A stretch of 64,000 bases of DNA, from the NCBI GenBank assembly GCA_951230915.1, contig OX579640.1, positions 20,232,981-20,296,980 of the forward strand. Reading direction: 5' to 3'. The notes under the pieces were generated by a model. It searched no databases, was not told the origin of the DNA, and saw only the letters and a list, made by a program, of their open reading frames with translations. Origin of the DNA: Antitrichia curtipendula. Taxonomy: Eukaryota > Streptophyta > Bryopsida > Hypnales > Leucodontaceae. This document shows, in pieces, positions 36,410 to 49,179 of this stretch. Made by a program: the position numbers and the translations under genes. Within the stretch, counting starts at the first letter, position 1. The number at the start of each line of letters is the position of its first letter.

Positions 36410-37160
36410 TACCTAAATTTCTGCACATTTGTATCAAGAAATCAGTCACAATCAGGTCCCTAAATGCAGCAGCGATGCAATCCTAGGGTTTACATAAGCT
36501 CCGAGGTCATCCTAAACCCTAGTTCCATCAGAGAGAAAAACCTTCCTGGTGAGCATCGACGGCTAAGTTTCGGTCTACCAATGCACAATCATAACAATAC
36601 AGCATCACTCGCTCCCCCTGCTGCACCTTAGGAGGACGCTTCATTCGCCGAAGCGGAGAAGACGGTGCAAGCTGCAAGTGCTCTCGACACGCAACCGGCA
36701 ATTAGCGAATTAAAACCTAAAGCACAAGAAGCTTCCGACGTCGTTGGCAATTCCATCACTCTTACAACCAAAACCTAAAATTCTAATTTCTGCACATAAG
36801 TTGCAACACTCGAGACATCCAACACAATCAAGTCCCGAACTGAAATCTGATGGTCTACATGAGCTCCGGGGTCACCGAAAACCTTAATTCCATCACGGTA
36901 AAGTGCACAATGAACATCCCTGACTACGTATTACATACCAGTACAGCATCATAGAAGCAACCTGAGGTATCGATCACACCTGGACTCCCAAGCTCTAACA
37001 AACTCACAACGCAAAGCAAGTGGAGCCACTCACCGAAGCTTCGCATCCAGAATTCAAACAGCGTGATCAGCAAGGCAATTGCAAAAGCTCTAATTCTCGA
37101 TCCTCCAAGACCTAATTCTGAATTGGCATCCACCCCCGTCGCTCCTTGCAAGATTGCTTC
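36410..37160. repeat. Diverged tandem duplication in the BRCC36 5' flank, period about 370 bp
   Basis: Unit 1 begins near 36414 and unit 2 near 36787. Shared landmarks in order are TTTCTGCACAT, CACAATCA(A/G)GTCCC, TACATAAGCTCCGAGGTCA against TACATGAGCTCCGGGGTCA, AACC then TTCCATCA, and TACAGCATCA. No gene is recognised; the frame at 36924-37151 has no domain. The repeat probably lies in the promoter or 5' leader of BRCC36. Confidence 0.65.
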
Positions 37161-39915
37161 AAGCTTAACTGATTGCTAGAAGGGGAATAGAAATCCCAAA
37201 ACAAATGCCCAAGACAATTGACTCCACCGCATTGCAACGACAACTCCGGTACAGTAGTCCGCTTCCTCTAACAATGCTTGCAATTCTAAGTTACCCACAA
37301 AAGATGAAGCCATTCGAAAATGCAAAGACGGTGAGGCAGGCGGGCGATCTTCATCGGAGCTAGGAAGCTATTTACATCCATGAGTGGATGTGAAGGTTTT
37401 GGATGAAAACATCTAGAATCATTTGCTCAAGACTTTGGTGTATGTTTGTACTTATCCTCTACTAAATTGGTTTTTATGGATGACTTTCGATGATTTCTTT
37501 CATTAAGAAAGAACATGTTTTACAAAAGTTATTAGACAAAAGTTATACTTAATTAAACTCATATTTAACAGCCATAAAGATTTTTATTTTCAATCTCAAT
37601 TTTAGGAATTATATAAAGGTGAATCTTGCTAGCATGCTCTATCTAGAGAATTCATTAAATTTATTTTTATTTAATTTTTATTTAATTTTTTCTTTTTTCT
37701 TTTTAATCCATCTATGAAATTTGTATAAAAATAGAAGTAGTGATTATTTAAATTTATTTTGAATTTATAAAGTGGTATGATAGTGGAAACAATAATTCCT
37801 ACTACAAGCATAGGGCCTTCAAGGAGTACACTACGTAGGATGTGTGATGATCACGTGCTTTCAAGCCTCTATTATATGAGGACTATAGGGCTATCTTTAC
37901 TTAAATTTCTAAATTTTCTTTATTTCATATACCATGTCTTTTACTTTTTTTAATTTCTTGCACTACTTTTGTGTACCCTATGTTCATTATGAATAAAGAA
38001 CACAAGCATGTTTCTTAGAATCCATACACAGGCATTTGATGAAAAAATTTAGCACTAAAAACTAGATATACATAAAATGACACTAATAACAAGAAGAGGA
38101 ACATTTACAAACCAGTTTCAAACACAAACCATATAGAGAACAATATCATGTACAAAACCACACATAAAACTTTTAGACATGTTTGAGTTTATAATCAAAA
38201 GGCAATATGTAAAAAATAGTGTTTGTATTGACAAATACAATACACATAATTTACAAGGTGTTCTAAACTTAAAGTTGCATTATAAAATGTTTAGAGTTTA
38301 TATTCAAAATCTTAAACCAAAACATATCTATATCACAAAACTCAAATCTTGAAAATTAAACAAAAGAAAAGAAGAAACCTAATGATTGCATTGCTGTCAA
38401 TGCACAAAATAATGTATCGCTAGCAACTTGTAACACTTGTCATCTTCTAGGCTTCATTGACTAAAATCATATATTTATTATTAAGAGTATAAGGGACATT
38501 GAGTCCCACTTTGGATATTTCTGACAAGCCTATTGTAGTTCTAATAAATTAATTTTTTTTTGCAAGGTTTTTGTATAAAAAAGAAGATAAAATTCAATAT
38601 TATCCCCTATCCATTATTATTTATGAACTTTGAATCCACCATTATAATAATGCTGATTTACTTCTAAAAATTGGTTAACTTTTAGGACTAAGGTAATTAT
38701 AATAATCCTTCATTTGATCACATGCAAACATCAAAAAAATGGGAGTGCATTCCCCAAGTTACTTTTATTATATTTTTAGAAAATTCAAATGAAAAAAATC
38801 AAAACAATTCAATAATTTCATTTTATTTACCAATTTATTTTTATTTATTAGTTTAAAATTATAACAATTATAATTTATTAGAAAACTAACATTGAAAGAT
38901 TTTACAAACAAAAAATGGGAAAATACATAGTCTCATGTAACAAATTGTTACATTGAAGTTCAAATATGATAAAAAAAAAAAAAAAAGGCTAAATTAAACT
39001 AAAAAACAAACATATGGAGACTATTTTTGTATTTTTGAGTTAATTTTGTACTTGATACAAACTTCCTTCCCTTTTCCTTCAAATTTCACGATTGTTTTAA
39101 TTTTCACCTCAAAAATCTAAAACATTCAAGACTTGCAGAAGACATGTGATTTCATCTCTGAAAAATAAACAGAACTTTCATTTATAAGTAGTCACAAAAT
39201 GAGAAAATATAGACTGAAGGATTTTGATATTCAACTTCGAGGCACAGCCCCGTCCTTTCAATGTTAATGGCCATGATGCTGGGCTAAAACTACTGTAGCT
39301 AGTCGGAAAGTCGCTCCCAAGGACACTTACAGGCGCTTCGAAATTTCACTAGTCATGACAGGTGATGCATGGTCAGCTGCCAAGTCAAATTGGGCTCGTA
39401 AACGATAAGCCCAGTAGTACGATATGGAAGGTTGATTACGTATCTGTTACATAGCCTGCTTCAATCCGGAAGAGACCTTAATGATACATGAAATTTATCA
39501 TGGACGACACAATAAAATTACCTTCGAATTCTCAACCATTATCCGAGCTCTAAAGCTTCTTCTGCGTGTGAGCACAGACTGCAAAAAAATGTCTCTTTCA
39601 GCTTTCATTCGATCTCTCGCTGCAATAGCAACAAGCTTGAGAACTGTGCTTTGACTATTCAGTATGATTTGTTGAACGCCACCCTGCAAAAGAGGGACAA
39701 AATGATTTAGACTTGAGCAGACGCAAGCAAAACAGGAGGCCATCCAAAAACCCTCGTGAATAACACAGCAGTCCAAAAAGTAAAGAGACACAAACGGAAT
39801 AAAAATAAAACACAAAATGCTCTGGATAAAGAACAAGCTATTCAAGTGACAGCAGTAGTGAAGTTTTGCAAGAGCAGAGACTCACATGAGTGGGACAGTG
39901 ATTCCTCTATGATGA
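37161..39915. other. AT-rich spacer between BRCC36 and the PPR gene
   Basis: No gene is supported. 37500-39150 is very AT-rich with homopolymer runs and stop codons in all frames. 39230-39915 is less AT-rich and probably includes the 3' UTR of the PPR gene; its minus-strand frame (39498-39845) has no PPR signature. Confidence 0.6.
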
Positions 39916-42900
39916 TCACTTTGTGTAGCCTGATTGAGTCATCCATAGGGACCACCTTGCTGCTTCAAGAAGATTCCCGGATTTTTCGAAAGCCGCAACA
40001 AGCACTATATACGTTATTCTGTCTGGTTTGATCCCAGCATCGTGCATCGTCTTGAACATGCATACTGCTTTGTCAGGATAATCCGCATAGCCATATGTTC
40101 GAATCATAGTGTTGTAAGTCCATCTGTCAGGTGTGAAGCCCGCTTCCTGCACAAAATATCGTTTCTTTGCATCAGGCATCTAAGGAAAGAAACAAAACCG
40201 AAGGTCAACCATTTTGGCTGTTTAAAACACCTTATGAGGAAACACGCCTGGGGGTCGGAGTAGTACAGAGAACCCTCCGAGAAGACTTGGCCTATCGAAA
40301 CTAGGATAATTGCACTTGAAATGAATGCACCAGAATCGCCAATTGAAATGAATGGTCGGCGTACATCTTCGGTGACGATTCTGGGTGCACATACCTTATA
40401 GATGACTTACTAAAACCCAGGGTCAATGACATCAATCCCTAGGGGACACTTCTTTTGTGAAAAAAATAATAGACTCTAAGAAGGACAGCCTGCACGGCCT
40501 AGCGCCTGTTCCCGTTCCACCCCATAGGACACTCTCTTAGAACACACTTGTCCTCATCAGGTCCATCAAACCCATTCAACTTTGACCTCTGTTCCAAGAT
40601 CTGCACCTAAACTCTGGTCCAAAAGAGCAGCTAAAAAGCATGATGTTCATTTCAGGTAACACCTGCTTGAATTGTTCGATTCTTATTGCGGTCAATGCTC
40701 GATAAATTTACAGATTTCAAAGTGTAGCAGTCGACATCAGGTTAAAAGAACTTACTTGCATGCCGTGAAACAGATCCTCCATCTTAGAAATCATTGCACT
40801 TCTTCCATATATGTTGATAAGAATATTATAGGTTTCAAGGTCCATCCGAAAGCCTGATTTTTCCATACGAGCAAGCACGTCCTCAATTTTATCAAGATGG
40901 CCTGCTTTTCCGTACGCATCAAGAATAGAATTGAAGGCCTCCGAAGAACCCCCATATCCAGCATTCTGCATTTCCCAAAGTGTTGTTTCCATATTCGGAA
41001 AGTCATGTTTTTTGCCATAGGCATTAATCAATGTACTGAAGCTTATCTTGTCTGCTAATCCTAAGTTCTGAGCTGCCTTCAAAGCCTTCCGTGACCTGCA
41101 AAAAGGGGGAAAAACAACAAATAAGCTAGAATTTCGAAAAAAGTAAATTACAGGGATATTCTGAAAGTGACAAAAACAATACAACACCAGGAGCTTAGAA
41201 AAACGAAGCACACAGGAATGAATGGACAGTAGCCTTCGAAAAGAATTACAAGCTTAAATTGCAAGGTACATTCCAGCGCTATCATTAACCTGTCGCATAA
41301 GGCGGGATTTATTGTTAACACAATCTTAGTGCATTGAAGAAGCATCAGCAAAATCACCTAGTAGAGAGAAAGTTACCTTTCCAGCATGCCAGCTTTGCCA
41401 TAGAGATCTATCATGACGTTGAAAGTAATAGTGTTCGGAACATATCCAACAGACATCATCTCCTGGAACACTTTATGCACTTCCTCAAGAGGCAAAAATC
41501 TTGCGCAAGTATTCAACACGCAGTTGCACATAACTTCGTCCAGCTCAAGTCCTGAGTATCGTAGCCTCCAATAAATCTCCTCGGCTTGCGTCTGGAGGTG
41601 ACACTTCTGACATATTCTCAACATGGAGTGAAAGGTGTACGAGTCGGGAAGCAACTTGTCTTCTTCTTCCATCAACCTGTACAGCCTCATGGCCTCTTCA
41701 TGCATTTCAAACCGCATATACACATTGATCATGACATTGTAAACTATGATATCCAGTTTCTGAATTGAGCTTCGAAGTGACTCAAAGAGCGCTTCGGCCT
41801 CATCCACATCCCCCTTCAAGCCATAGACGTTAATCATGGTGCACGAACTCTCCAAACTAGGAACGACACCTGCAACCTGCATTTCCTTGAACACAGCTAT
41901 TGCACCGCCGAACATCCCTGCATCTTTACAGGCACAGATCAAGCTCCGGCACATGTACTCCTTGGGTGCCATGCCAGCGTTGCGCATGGCAAAAAAGATA
42001 CGCAAAGCTTCCTTTTGCAGATTGCATTTCAGGTAGACGTGCAACAACGTGCCATAGCTTTCCGTCTCCTCAACCCATCCAGCGCCTCGCAACAAGCTCA
42101 GCACTTGCATAACTTTCTTCGTCTGTCCCGCCCTGTCATAGGCCCTCACCACCGCATCCAGTGTCTGCGAATCCGGTGTACGCCCAAACCTCTTCATATC
42201 TGCTACAACACGAACAATGCCCGCCACATTGCCTGCCTTCCCATACAAACTAATCAACGTACAAAAATTCGACGACGTCGGCTTGATTCCTAATCTCTTC
42301 ATCTCCTCAAAGAATCGCAATGCATCCTTCAGCTTTCCCACTCGTCCACACGCCCCTGTCATACAACTATATGTAATCTCATCTGGCTCAAGGCCCTCCG
42401 CTTTCATCTTCTCCAAGAGCTGGCATGCTTTCTCATAGAGACCAGCCTTCCCATACGCCGTAATCATAGAGTTGTAACCCACGACTCCCAAATTCATCCC
42501 TAGCTTCACCACTGTGTCCATCACCCCCTCCGCTTCTTCAATCTTCCCTTGCTGTCCATACGTATTCAGCTGCTTCAACCAGTTGTCTCTATCAGGTGCT
42601 ACGTCATTGCTTCTCATCTCCTTCATGATCTGCTCCGACTTTTCAAACAAACCACATCGTGTATAAAGTGCAATCATCGCCGAGTACACCGTCACTACTT
42701 GAACCCCACTCTGCACCATGTGAGTGAACACAACCTCTGCCTCCTCGATATTCTCATACTTTTGATACATCAGCATCATCATACTATAAGTCAAATTCGT
42801 AGGCTGAACACCCTTCTCAATCATCGTATGAAAAGACTTCGTTGCGTATTCAGGGTACCCCGCCTTACTTGCACTCATTATTAAGGTATTAAACGTGTAG

Positions 42901-43727
42901 TCATCAGGCGCACAGTCTTCCTCCATTTGAGCCAGAAGATCATCAATTCTCGACCAATCTTTTCTGGATCCTAAAATCTTGAATATGATGTTGTAAGCAT
43001 ACACGTTCCCTCCTGTCTTCCCATTTTCATGCATCCATTCAAAAGCTTCTAACGCCTTGTCGGGATTCCTTAACCCATTCAGAAGGAAAGAAGACTCCCG
43101 CGTCGTGAACAGCAACTCGGATTGATCGAGTAAAGAATGAACTGGAGATTCTGATGGCAAAGCCTCTATCGACCTCACCAAGCTGATTGTCTTATGCTTT
43201 GAGTTCTTCTCGGAGTCGGCGACGAACTTATCCCTCTTCTGACCTTTCTTCAGCTTCGCAAAACCTCCGCGGCTTTTGGCGGTGAACACATCTCTATTGA
43301 ACCGTCTTCCTAAGGCCTTCACAGCAGCCAAACTTTCCTCGTGACCTAAATTTGGACCCGGAATCACCCGCTGCTCTTGCAGTGCACTAATAGTCTCGAC
43401 GTAACTCGCCATAGACCTGTTACGAACAGGGGCGTCCTCCTCAGGGACACCATAGCCACTGGAACCTGAGTCATGCTCCGAATCCTCCACAAAAAACTCC
43501 TGAGCAATGCCCTCTAACAAAGCCTCGGACGATGCTTCCCGCAATTGCACCGACACAGACGCTCGCGCTCTCCACGAGCACCGCCCGCGGTTCGCGACGG
43601 CACACACATGGCTGGACGACGGCAGAAATTCATGGCTGATAAGGATCCTCTCCGCTCGTGATGAGAATGATGCCGCAGGGAGATGTCGAAGCTCCCCGAG
43701 CAAAATTCCGCCCCCTGCAGTCGCCAT
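39916..43727 (-). CDS. BFA2: P-class PPR protein, plastid-targeted, BFA2/At4g30825-like
   Basis: This is an RNA-binding protein of about 973 residues with some twenty 35-residue PPR motifs, for example YNSMITAYGKAGLYEKACQL, and no E, DYW or SMR domain. Exons in transcript order: 43727-41377, 41095-40756, 40146-39916. The first ~80 residues are Ser/Arg/Ala-rich with few acids, as in a chloroplast transit peptide. Blocks such as MLRICQKC, NTITFNVMIDLYGKAGM and the extreme C-terminal AARWSLWM match Arabidopsis At4g30825, known as BFA2, which stabilises the plastid atpH/atpF transcript segment and supports ATP synthase assembly. Orthology is my judgement from remembered sequence. The longer open frame upstream of 43727 starts with GTG, so the ATG at 43727 was chosen. 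Confidence 0.88.
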
Positions 43728-43755
43728 TCTCCGTGATCCTAACGGCACAATGCAA

Positions 43756-44700
43756 GCATCCTGCGGCGAAAGCCTTGTGCCCTACCAAGCCCGAGCAGCA
43801 TCTGTTGAATCGCAAATTTGTTAAACCACAAGATTCATTGCGAAAATAAGAAGAAGATTGCGTACAGATGAGAAATTAGAGTCTAATACCAACTCTTTTC
43901 TCACAAATCAAGCATGACACCCTTGTGCACTACCATAATTCAGCCTCTTTTAACCCCTGATGCACTTATACTTCGTAGTTTGAAAATGACTACTGCCTGA
44001 TCATATTTTGAAATTTATGATTCAGAAGAGGCCATATTTTGAATCACGAGAATAGGTGAAGAACATTGTACGTGTTCATCCAGACTAAATAAAATTGAAC
44101 AACAGAAAGTCCCCTTATGACCTCCTCAGCACTACTAAAATCCATGAGACGCAATTTTGGCCTCCAAGTCCATTAGGGCTGCTACAATATTCACTGCGAA
44201 AACTAGAAGAAGAAAATTAAGAGGAGTTCTAGTACCCGAGATGCCTACCATCTCTTCCTCAATTCAAGCATCCTGCGGTAAACCCTTGTAGCTCACCAAA
44301 ACCTCAGCAACTGCTGGACCGCAAAATTATTAAACCACGAGACTCATAGCGAGAACGGCAAAAATAACCAGATTGTGTGGAGATGCAGAATCAGAATTGC
44401 CTCAGGGATCTTCCTTACAATTCATGTATTAAGTATCCTGCGGCAAGTCCCTTGTGCCCGACCAAACCCCAGCCACTGTTGGACCGCAAACCTGTCAAAC
44501 TTCAAACTTCATTTCCAAAACAGAAACAGGAAGAAGAGGGATTGTGTGAAGATATAGAATTACAGGTGCCTACCAATTCTTCCTCACAATGTCACGCATT
44601 CTGGGGCGAAACCCTTGCGCTCTCCCAATTTCCAGCAACGAACAGTAAACTTGAGTGGACTAAATTGTTAAACTAATGACACATTGTGCGAGAAACAGGA
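43756..44700. repeat. Degenerate tandem repeat upstream of the PPR gene, period about 160 bp
   Basis: The anchor GCATCCTGCGG then AAA..CCTTGTG.CC.ACCAA recurs at about 43756, 44268, 44433 and 44596, with a weaker copy near 43911. Each unit continues with CAGCA.C.(G)TTG, then ACCGCAAA, then a purine-rich GAAGAAGA tract and ATTGTGT. The first unit starts just outside the PPR start codon. There is no coding frame across units. Confidence 0.7.
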
Positions 44701-45345
44701 AGAAGAGGAATTGTGCGGAGATTGAGCGGAGGTTTTGCAACGAACATGTTTCGTCGGTGTTGCTGTTTTCGAAATGATAAGATGAACTATTGCGAGCTTC
44801 CGCCATAGCTGCTGTGTTGCTGCTACACTTGCCAGTGGCCACACAAACAAGATGACGATGGAGCTGCTGTGGGAACAGGGTTCTCTCCTAATATACCCCA
44901 AAAGCGCTCACGTGATTTTTATATTTTTGCCCCACAGGAAATTGAGAACCAACGGAGTCCTCAAAATGTATGGACCATTTTGAATTTGTCAAAAGCCAAA
45001 AGATCATATTGGATATTGGGTGGAACTATCTCCTGTGATTATAAAATCCTCCTATTAATTGACCCCCTTCCCTTTTTGAAAAAATGAGAGCCGTTGATCC
45101 CCTCGTTGAGAAAATTCTCTCCCCTTCTGGTCTATTGTTGAATGATCTGGAAAAATAATAAATACAAATATGGATCTAGGATATGGATACAATATAGATA
45201 TGGGATACGGTCAAATGGACATATCCCATATTGTTTGGAATTGTGAAGTGCTCCCTCAAATTCAAATAGGAGGAGAGGGATGGAGGGATAATAAATGTAA
45301 AATTAATCACAAAATGAGAGAGGGGGGAGGAAATAAATATATTAA

Positions 45346-46257
45346 CCCCTAAAGCCCCGAGGCCTTTTCTCCATCAAAACACACTCAAAACTGCCACTTC
45401 TGTTGCAAAGAGCAAAATACTATAAAAATTGTTTTTTTTGCATATCTAACCGTAGGATCTTATACTAGACTAGTATGAGAATGTATGCAAGAAATTTCAG
45501 AAACTTTGACCAAATAGATTGCAAGATATTTGCATTCAAAGTGAAGAAAACCAGTTTTTTTGCACCTTGCTTGACTAGATTTTTGGGCTTTGAACCTATT
45601 TAACTTAAATTTTTCATATTTTTGATTTTGATTTTCTAAGTTTATATGTTGAATACTTCAGTTGAAAATCTAGGAAAAAAAATTCAAGAAAAAAACACTA
45701 AATTTTCACTCATTAAAAAATTGTTAAGTAGAAGTAGGTTCAAGATTGAAGGAATAACTAAATCGTTAATAGCTCTAAGACAAAACTGAAATACCATAAT
45801 CCCAACGGTGAGATTGTTCTAGCAAGCAAATTCAACCTTGTCTAACAATTTTTTTCTGAAAATTGTAAAAATTGCATTCAAAAATGAATCCTAAAGTTAT
45901 TTTTTCAAGAAGATGCTTAGATTGCCCGAAAAACTAAGATTGTCCATAACTTTTTCATTATTAGTCCAAATAGAATGAATCAAAGCTTCAAATATAGACA
46001 AAAAGACATAGATTTTGGAAAAAATATTTAAAAAATTTATTTTGACTTTTTGTGTTTTTTTTGTGTTGCCCACCAAACTCTATTTTTGACATAACTTTTT
46101 CTCCTGGGCACCATTTGAAATAAAAATTATATATCCACAAAGCTCTCGCAGAACCGCACAACCTCAAAAAATTCCAAAAAAATTCTCTACAAATTGAGGT
46201 CGCAGGAACCTACCCGGACCCAAATTGTCCCCTGAGAGGACAAACGGGGCTTTAGGG
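45346..46257 (+). mobile_element. Large TTAA-type element, diverged copy, 912 bp
   Basis: The left flank is TTAA (45342-45345), the right flank is ATAA (one mismatch). The termini are CCCCTAAAGCCCCG and, complemented, CCCTAAAGCCCCG. The interior shares CCGTAGGATCTTAT, GATTGCAAGATATTTGCATTCAAAGTG and similar blocks with 32547-33490 but is more diverged. It is non-coding. Confidence 0.75.
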
Positions 46258-46327
46258 ATAAAAAGAATTTTCAATCACAAAAATGGGTGAGGGGGTGTAA
46301 TAAAAAATGTTTTTTTTTAATGGGGAT

Positions 46328-46393
46328 CTTTTGAGTGGATGGAGGAGGGTGCATTAATTGAAATGCACCTCATCCTCACTATCCACTCAAAAG
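46328..46393. repeat. Small inverted repeat
   Basis: CTTTTGAGTGGAT (46328-46340) pairs with ATCCACTCAAAAG (46381-46393), with GGAGGAGGGTGCATT pairing inward with mismatches. It is a foldback of about 66 bp, non-coding. Confidence 0.6.
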
Positions 46394-47925
46394 ACAACCC
46401 ACCACCCCTTGGAGGAGGATGCAACTAATCATAGTTGCATCATACCACAATGCAAATTAAATTTTAAAAAAAGAATTGAGGCCACAATATGTATTATATA
46501 GACTACTATACGGGTATGTATTCATAATTTGGGTTAGTATGGTATAATTCACTGAAGCACATGAAATTAGGTAGGGATACATTCAAATACTAAAGACATG
46601 AACACTTATACATAGCAAGGTGGTTGTACTTCCAAAATTTGATCAGTATAACCTAATAATCATTATCAATGCATTTTATTACTTGCTCACTACTTCCATC
46701 TCAAATCCACTCATTGTGATACACAAATCTAGACAAATTAAGATATTTATTTTTACAAGTTTCATTTCCTTTCTATCCCTTCATAAATTGATTTAGAACC
46801 TTGGAGAAAAATCATGAAGGACAAACAAAAATTTCTTTTTCAATATAATTAGATGTCATTCATTTGTATCTTGTAGTTTCCACAATGAAATCTTGAAGAC
46901 ATTAGGAGTCAAGATTCAAGAGGCATAATCCATGCAATGGACACCGAGATTCTGTAGGGCCAAGCCTTAAAGTGCGTATGACATACCAACACTTCAAATA
47001 ACTCTACATAATTTAGGGTGGAATGAATATAGGCGACTATTTTTAACACTTAGGCAACTAAAATTCATGAACTTTAAGGAAAACAATTGATAACTTTTTT
47101 AATTTGTCTAAATGTACTATAAAATTTTGAAGTTCAAATATGTGGTGTATCCCAATCCGGGGTTTGCATTCATATATGCAAATTATATGTTTAGGACTGC
47201 ATGTATTAACATGTTTTCAAACTTGGTTTAGGGTGCAATGTTGGAAATGGATGCTTGAGTTCAACTTTACAAAAAACATCACTCTTAGGCAGGTATATCC
47301 ATAATTTACACCAAATTAAAAAAACTAATAATATATACCCAAATCTTATATATAGGGACATCAAATATACAACACCAATGCATTACATTGTCTTGGTTTG
47401 GGGTGCACCATTGCACATTTGGATTATACTTTCTAAAATTTTATTGAAATTGCATTTTATTAATAATTTGTTTTTCTACATTCTTGTCACTATAAAAAAA
47501 AATTGGTAGAAATATTGCTAAATTTAGATTCAATTTTCTTTATAGAAATATAGTAGTATATATTTAAACTCCAACTATAGACTAAAGTTGAAGTGGGCAT
47601 TTTCAAACTACAAGTATATACAAATTTTGTCACAATGCTACATCTCTACATAGCTTATCATTTATATATGGTGATATCAAGAAATCAAATTGTTTTTGAT
47701 ATCACATTAATGCCTTTATGTATGAAAATTTTGAGATTATTGTCATAAATGGCTTAATAATTATGATTACAATTATAACATGGTATCACTACATTGTGAC
47801 ATTCTATCTTAAATTGGAAATGCCCACGTTCACTTGGTGGTGTTACAATATGTAAAATTCAATGCACATCCAATGGTACATGTAGTCTTGGCCTTAGCCA
47901 ATGCCTACAAGATTGAATCAAATCT

Positions 47926-49179
47926 TTAAACCACATGTAATTTATAGGGAAACGAAAGTAATTGAGGACATGGCACCAGTCCACTCCACTGCCGTTTCTG
48001 AATATCATATAATAAATTGAAATCAAATCCTATATTGGATATGCAAATCTGATCGCCATGTCCCATATAGACAATTTTCCAATCGTCGAGGTTGTTCAGT
48101 TGTATGTAGGTCAAATCATCAAACAATGAACCACTATCAAATAATTGAGCCACCTGTGTCCAACCTCCTTTCTTCTGTTGAGTACCATCTACCGCTCCTG
48201 TAAACTCAAATATCTCTATTTTCGTAATATGAACTTCAAAACAATAGTTTTGAGTCATGAATCCTTGTACAACAACCATGTAAACGATGCCGTTGCATTC
48301 CACTAGGTGTTGTGCCAACTGCTCGCTGATTCCGTCCCCTCCGTAACGTACATATGAAATTGATGGAACATCGTGGGCCAACTCTTGCCATGCATCGCCC
48401 TTGATATCGTAAGTCATGACTCCAAATTTGCCACTCGATGTGTTCATTACTTGGCAACATATGATAGTAGTACGAGTGATCGTTGATGATTCCACCACTT
48501 GTAAATGGGATGGAAGGTGGGCTTTAGAGACCGTCCAAGCTCTTGAATTAGAGTTGTAAATTGCGACGCCGTCGTTTGTAACGACACCACTATGGTCGTC
48601 AGGTATATTTCTGTCGATCATAATCACCTTGTAAGACCCATTGGTGGTGCAATCGATTATTAAGATGTCCGTCGAGTTTAGTGACGGCTTCCATGCCTCG
48701 GTAATCGGGGGTAACAAAGTCAACTTTTGCATCATAATGTGGTAGACGAACAAGCTTGAAACTCCTCTTCGGAAACACAAGACTCCTTGCGTTGCGGCCA
48801 CGGGTACCATTACTTCGTTGGGAAATGATTTGAGAGGGGGCAATCTCTGCCATTGCCTCGTTATACGATCGTACCCAAATATTTCCCTTTTGAACTCAAT
48901 CCCGGCTTGCTCGAGTCGAGAGTCGTTCAAATCAAATTTTTGGTTGTTTCCCATGACGATTGGGAAATGGGATTTCGAAGACCAATTGTTGTGATATGAA
49001 TTAAGAAACGCTGAGGATGAGATGAAGGAGTCCCAGTCCTTACAAACAGACCGGGCTTGAAAAACTTGGGTGAGTGGAAGCCTCTCCAATACATTCATTA
49101 CGACATCATCGTGTAAATCGCTGAATTTAGTTGAAGTGGAAGTGGACCTATCACGAAGAAATGAAAAGATGTTCCCCAT
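47926..49179 (-). CDS. F-box protein with F-box-associated C-terminal repeats
   Basis: A single exon of 417 residues. An F-box lies near residues 18-60 (FSDLHDDVVMNVLERLPL, then RSVCKDWDSF), which would bind SKP1 in an SCF ubiquitin ligase. The rest resembles the F-box-associated, kelch-like beta-propeller regions of plant F-box proteins: FGYDRITRQWQRLPPL, a block around AIYNSNSRAWTVSKAHLPSHLQ, and YDIKGDAWQELAHDVPS. The substrate cannot be predicted. The start is the first ATG, preceded on the coding strand by a TATATA-rich stretch (about 49183-49215). It lies alone in a repeat-rich region; such F-box genes are a fast-evolving family. Confidence 0.85.
   Translation of the reverse strand: MGNIFSFLRDRSTSTSTKFSDLHDDVVMNVLERLPLTQVFQARSVCKDWDSFISSSAFLNSYHNNWSSKSHFPIVMGNNQKFDLNDSRLEQAGIEFKREIFGYDRITRQWQRLPPLKSFPNEVMVPVAATQGVLCFRRGVSSLFVYHIMMQKLTLLPPITEAWKPSLNSTDILIIDCTTNGSYKVIMIDRNIPDDHSGVVTNDGVAIYNSNSRAWTVSKAHLPSHLQVVESSTITRTTIICCQVMNTSSGKFGVMTYDIKGDAWQELAHDVPSISYVRYGGDGISEQLAQHLVECNGIVYMVVVQGFMTQNYCFEVHITKIEIFEFTGAVDGTQQKKGGWTQVAQLFDSGSLFDDLTYIQLNNLDDWKIVYMGHGDQICISNIGFDFNLLYDIQKRQWSGLVPCPQLLSFPYKLHVV

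Larger units (their letters stand above)
44701..47925. other. Spacer between the PPR promoter side and the F-box gene
   Basis: No gene is supported. It contains a TTAA-type element (45346-46257) and a small hairpin (46328-46393). 46400-47925 is AT-rich sequence where nothing further is seen. The frame at 47255-47509 has no domain. Confidence 0.6.

Noticed and set aside
39498..39845. Extra C-terminal exon of the PPR gene
   Set aside because: The exon at 40146-39916 already ends with the conserved C-terminus and a stop codon; this frame has no PPR motif.
43756..44700. CRISPR-like array
   Set aside because: Units are degenerate, about 160 bp apart, with no short identical repeat; the genome is eukaryotic nuclear.
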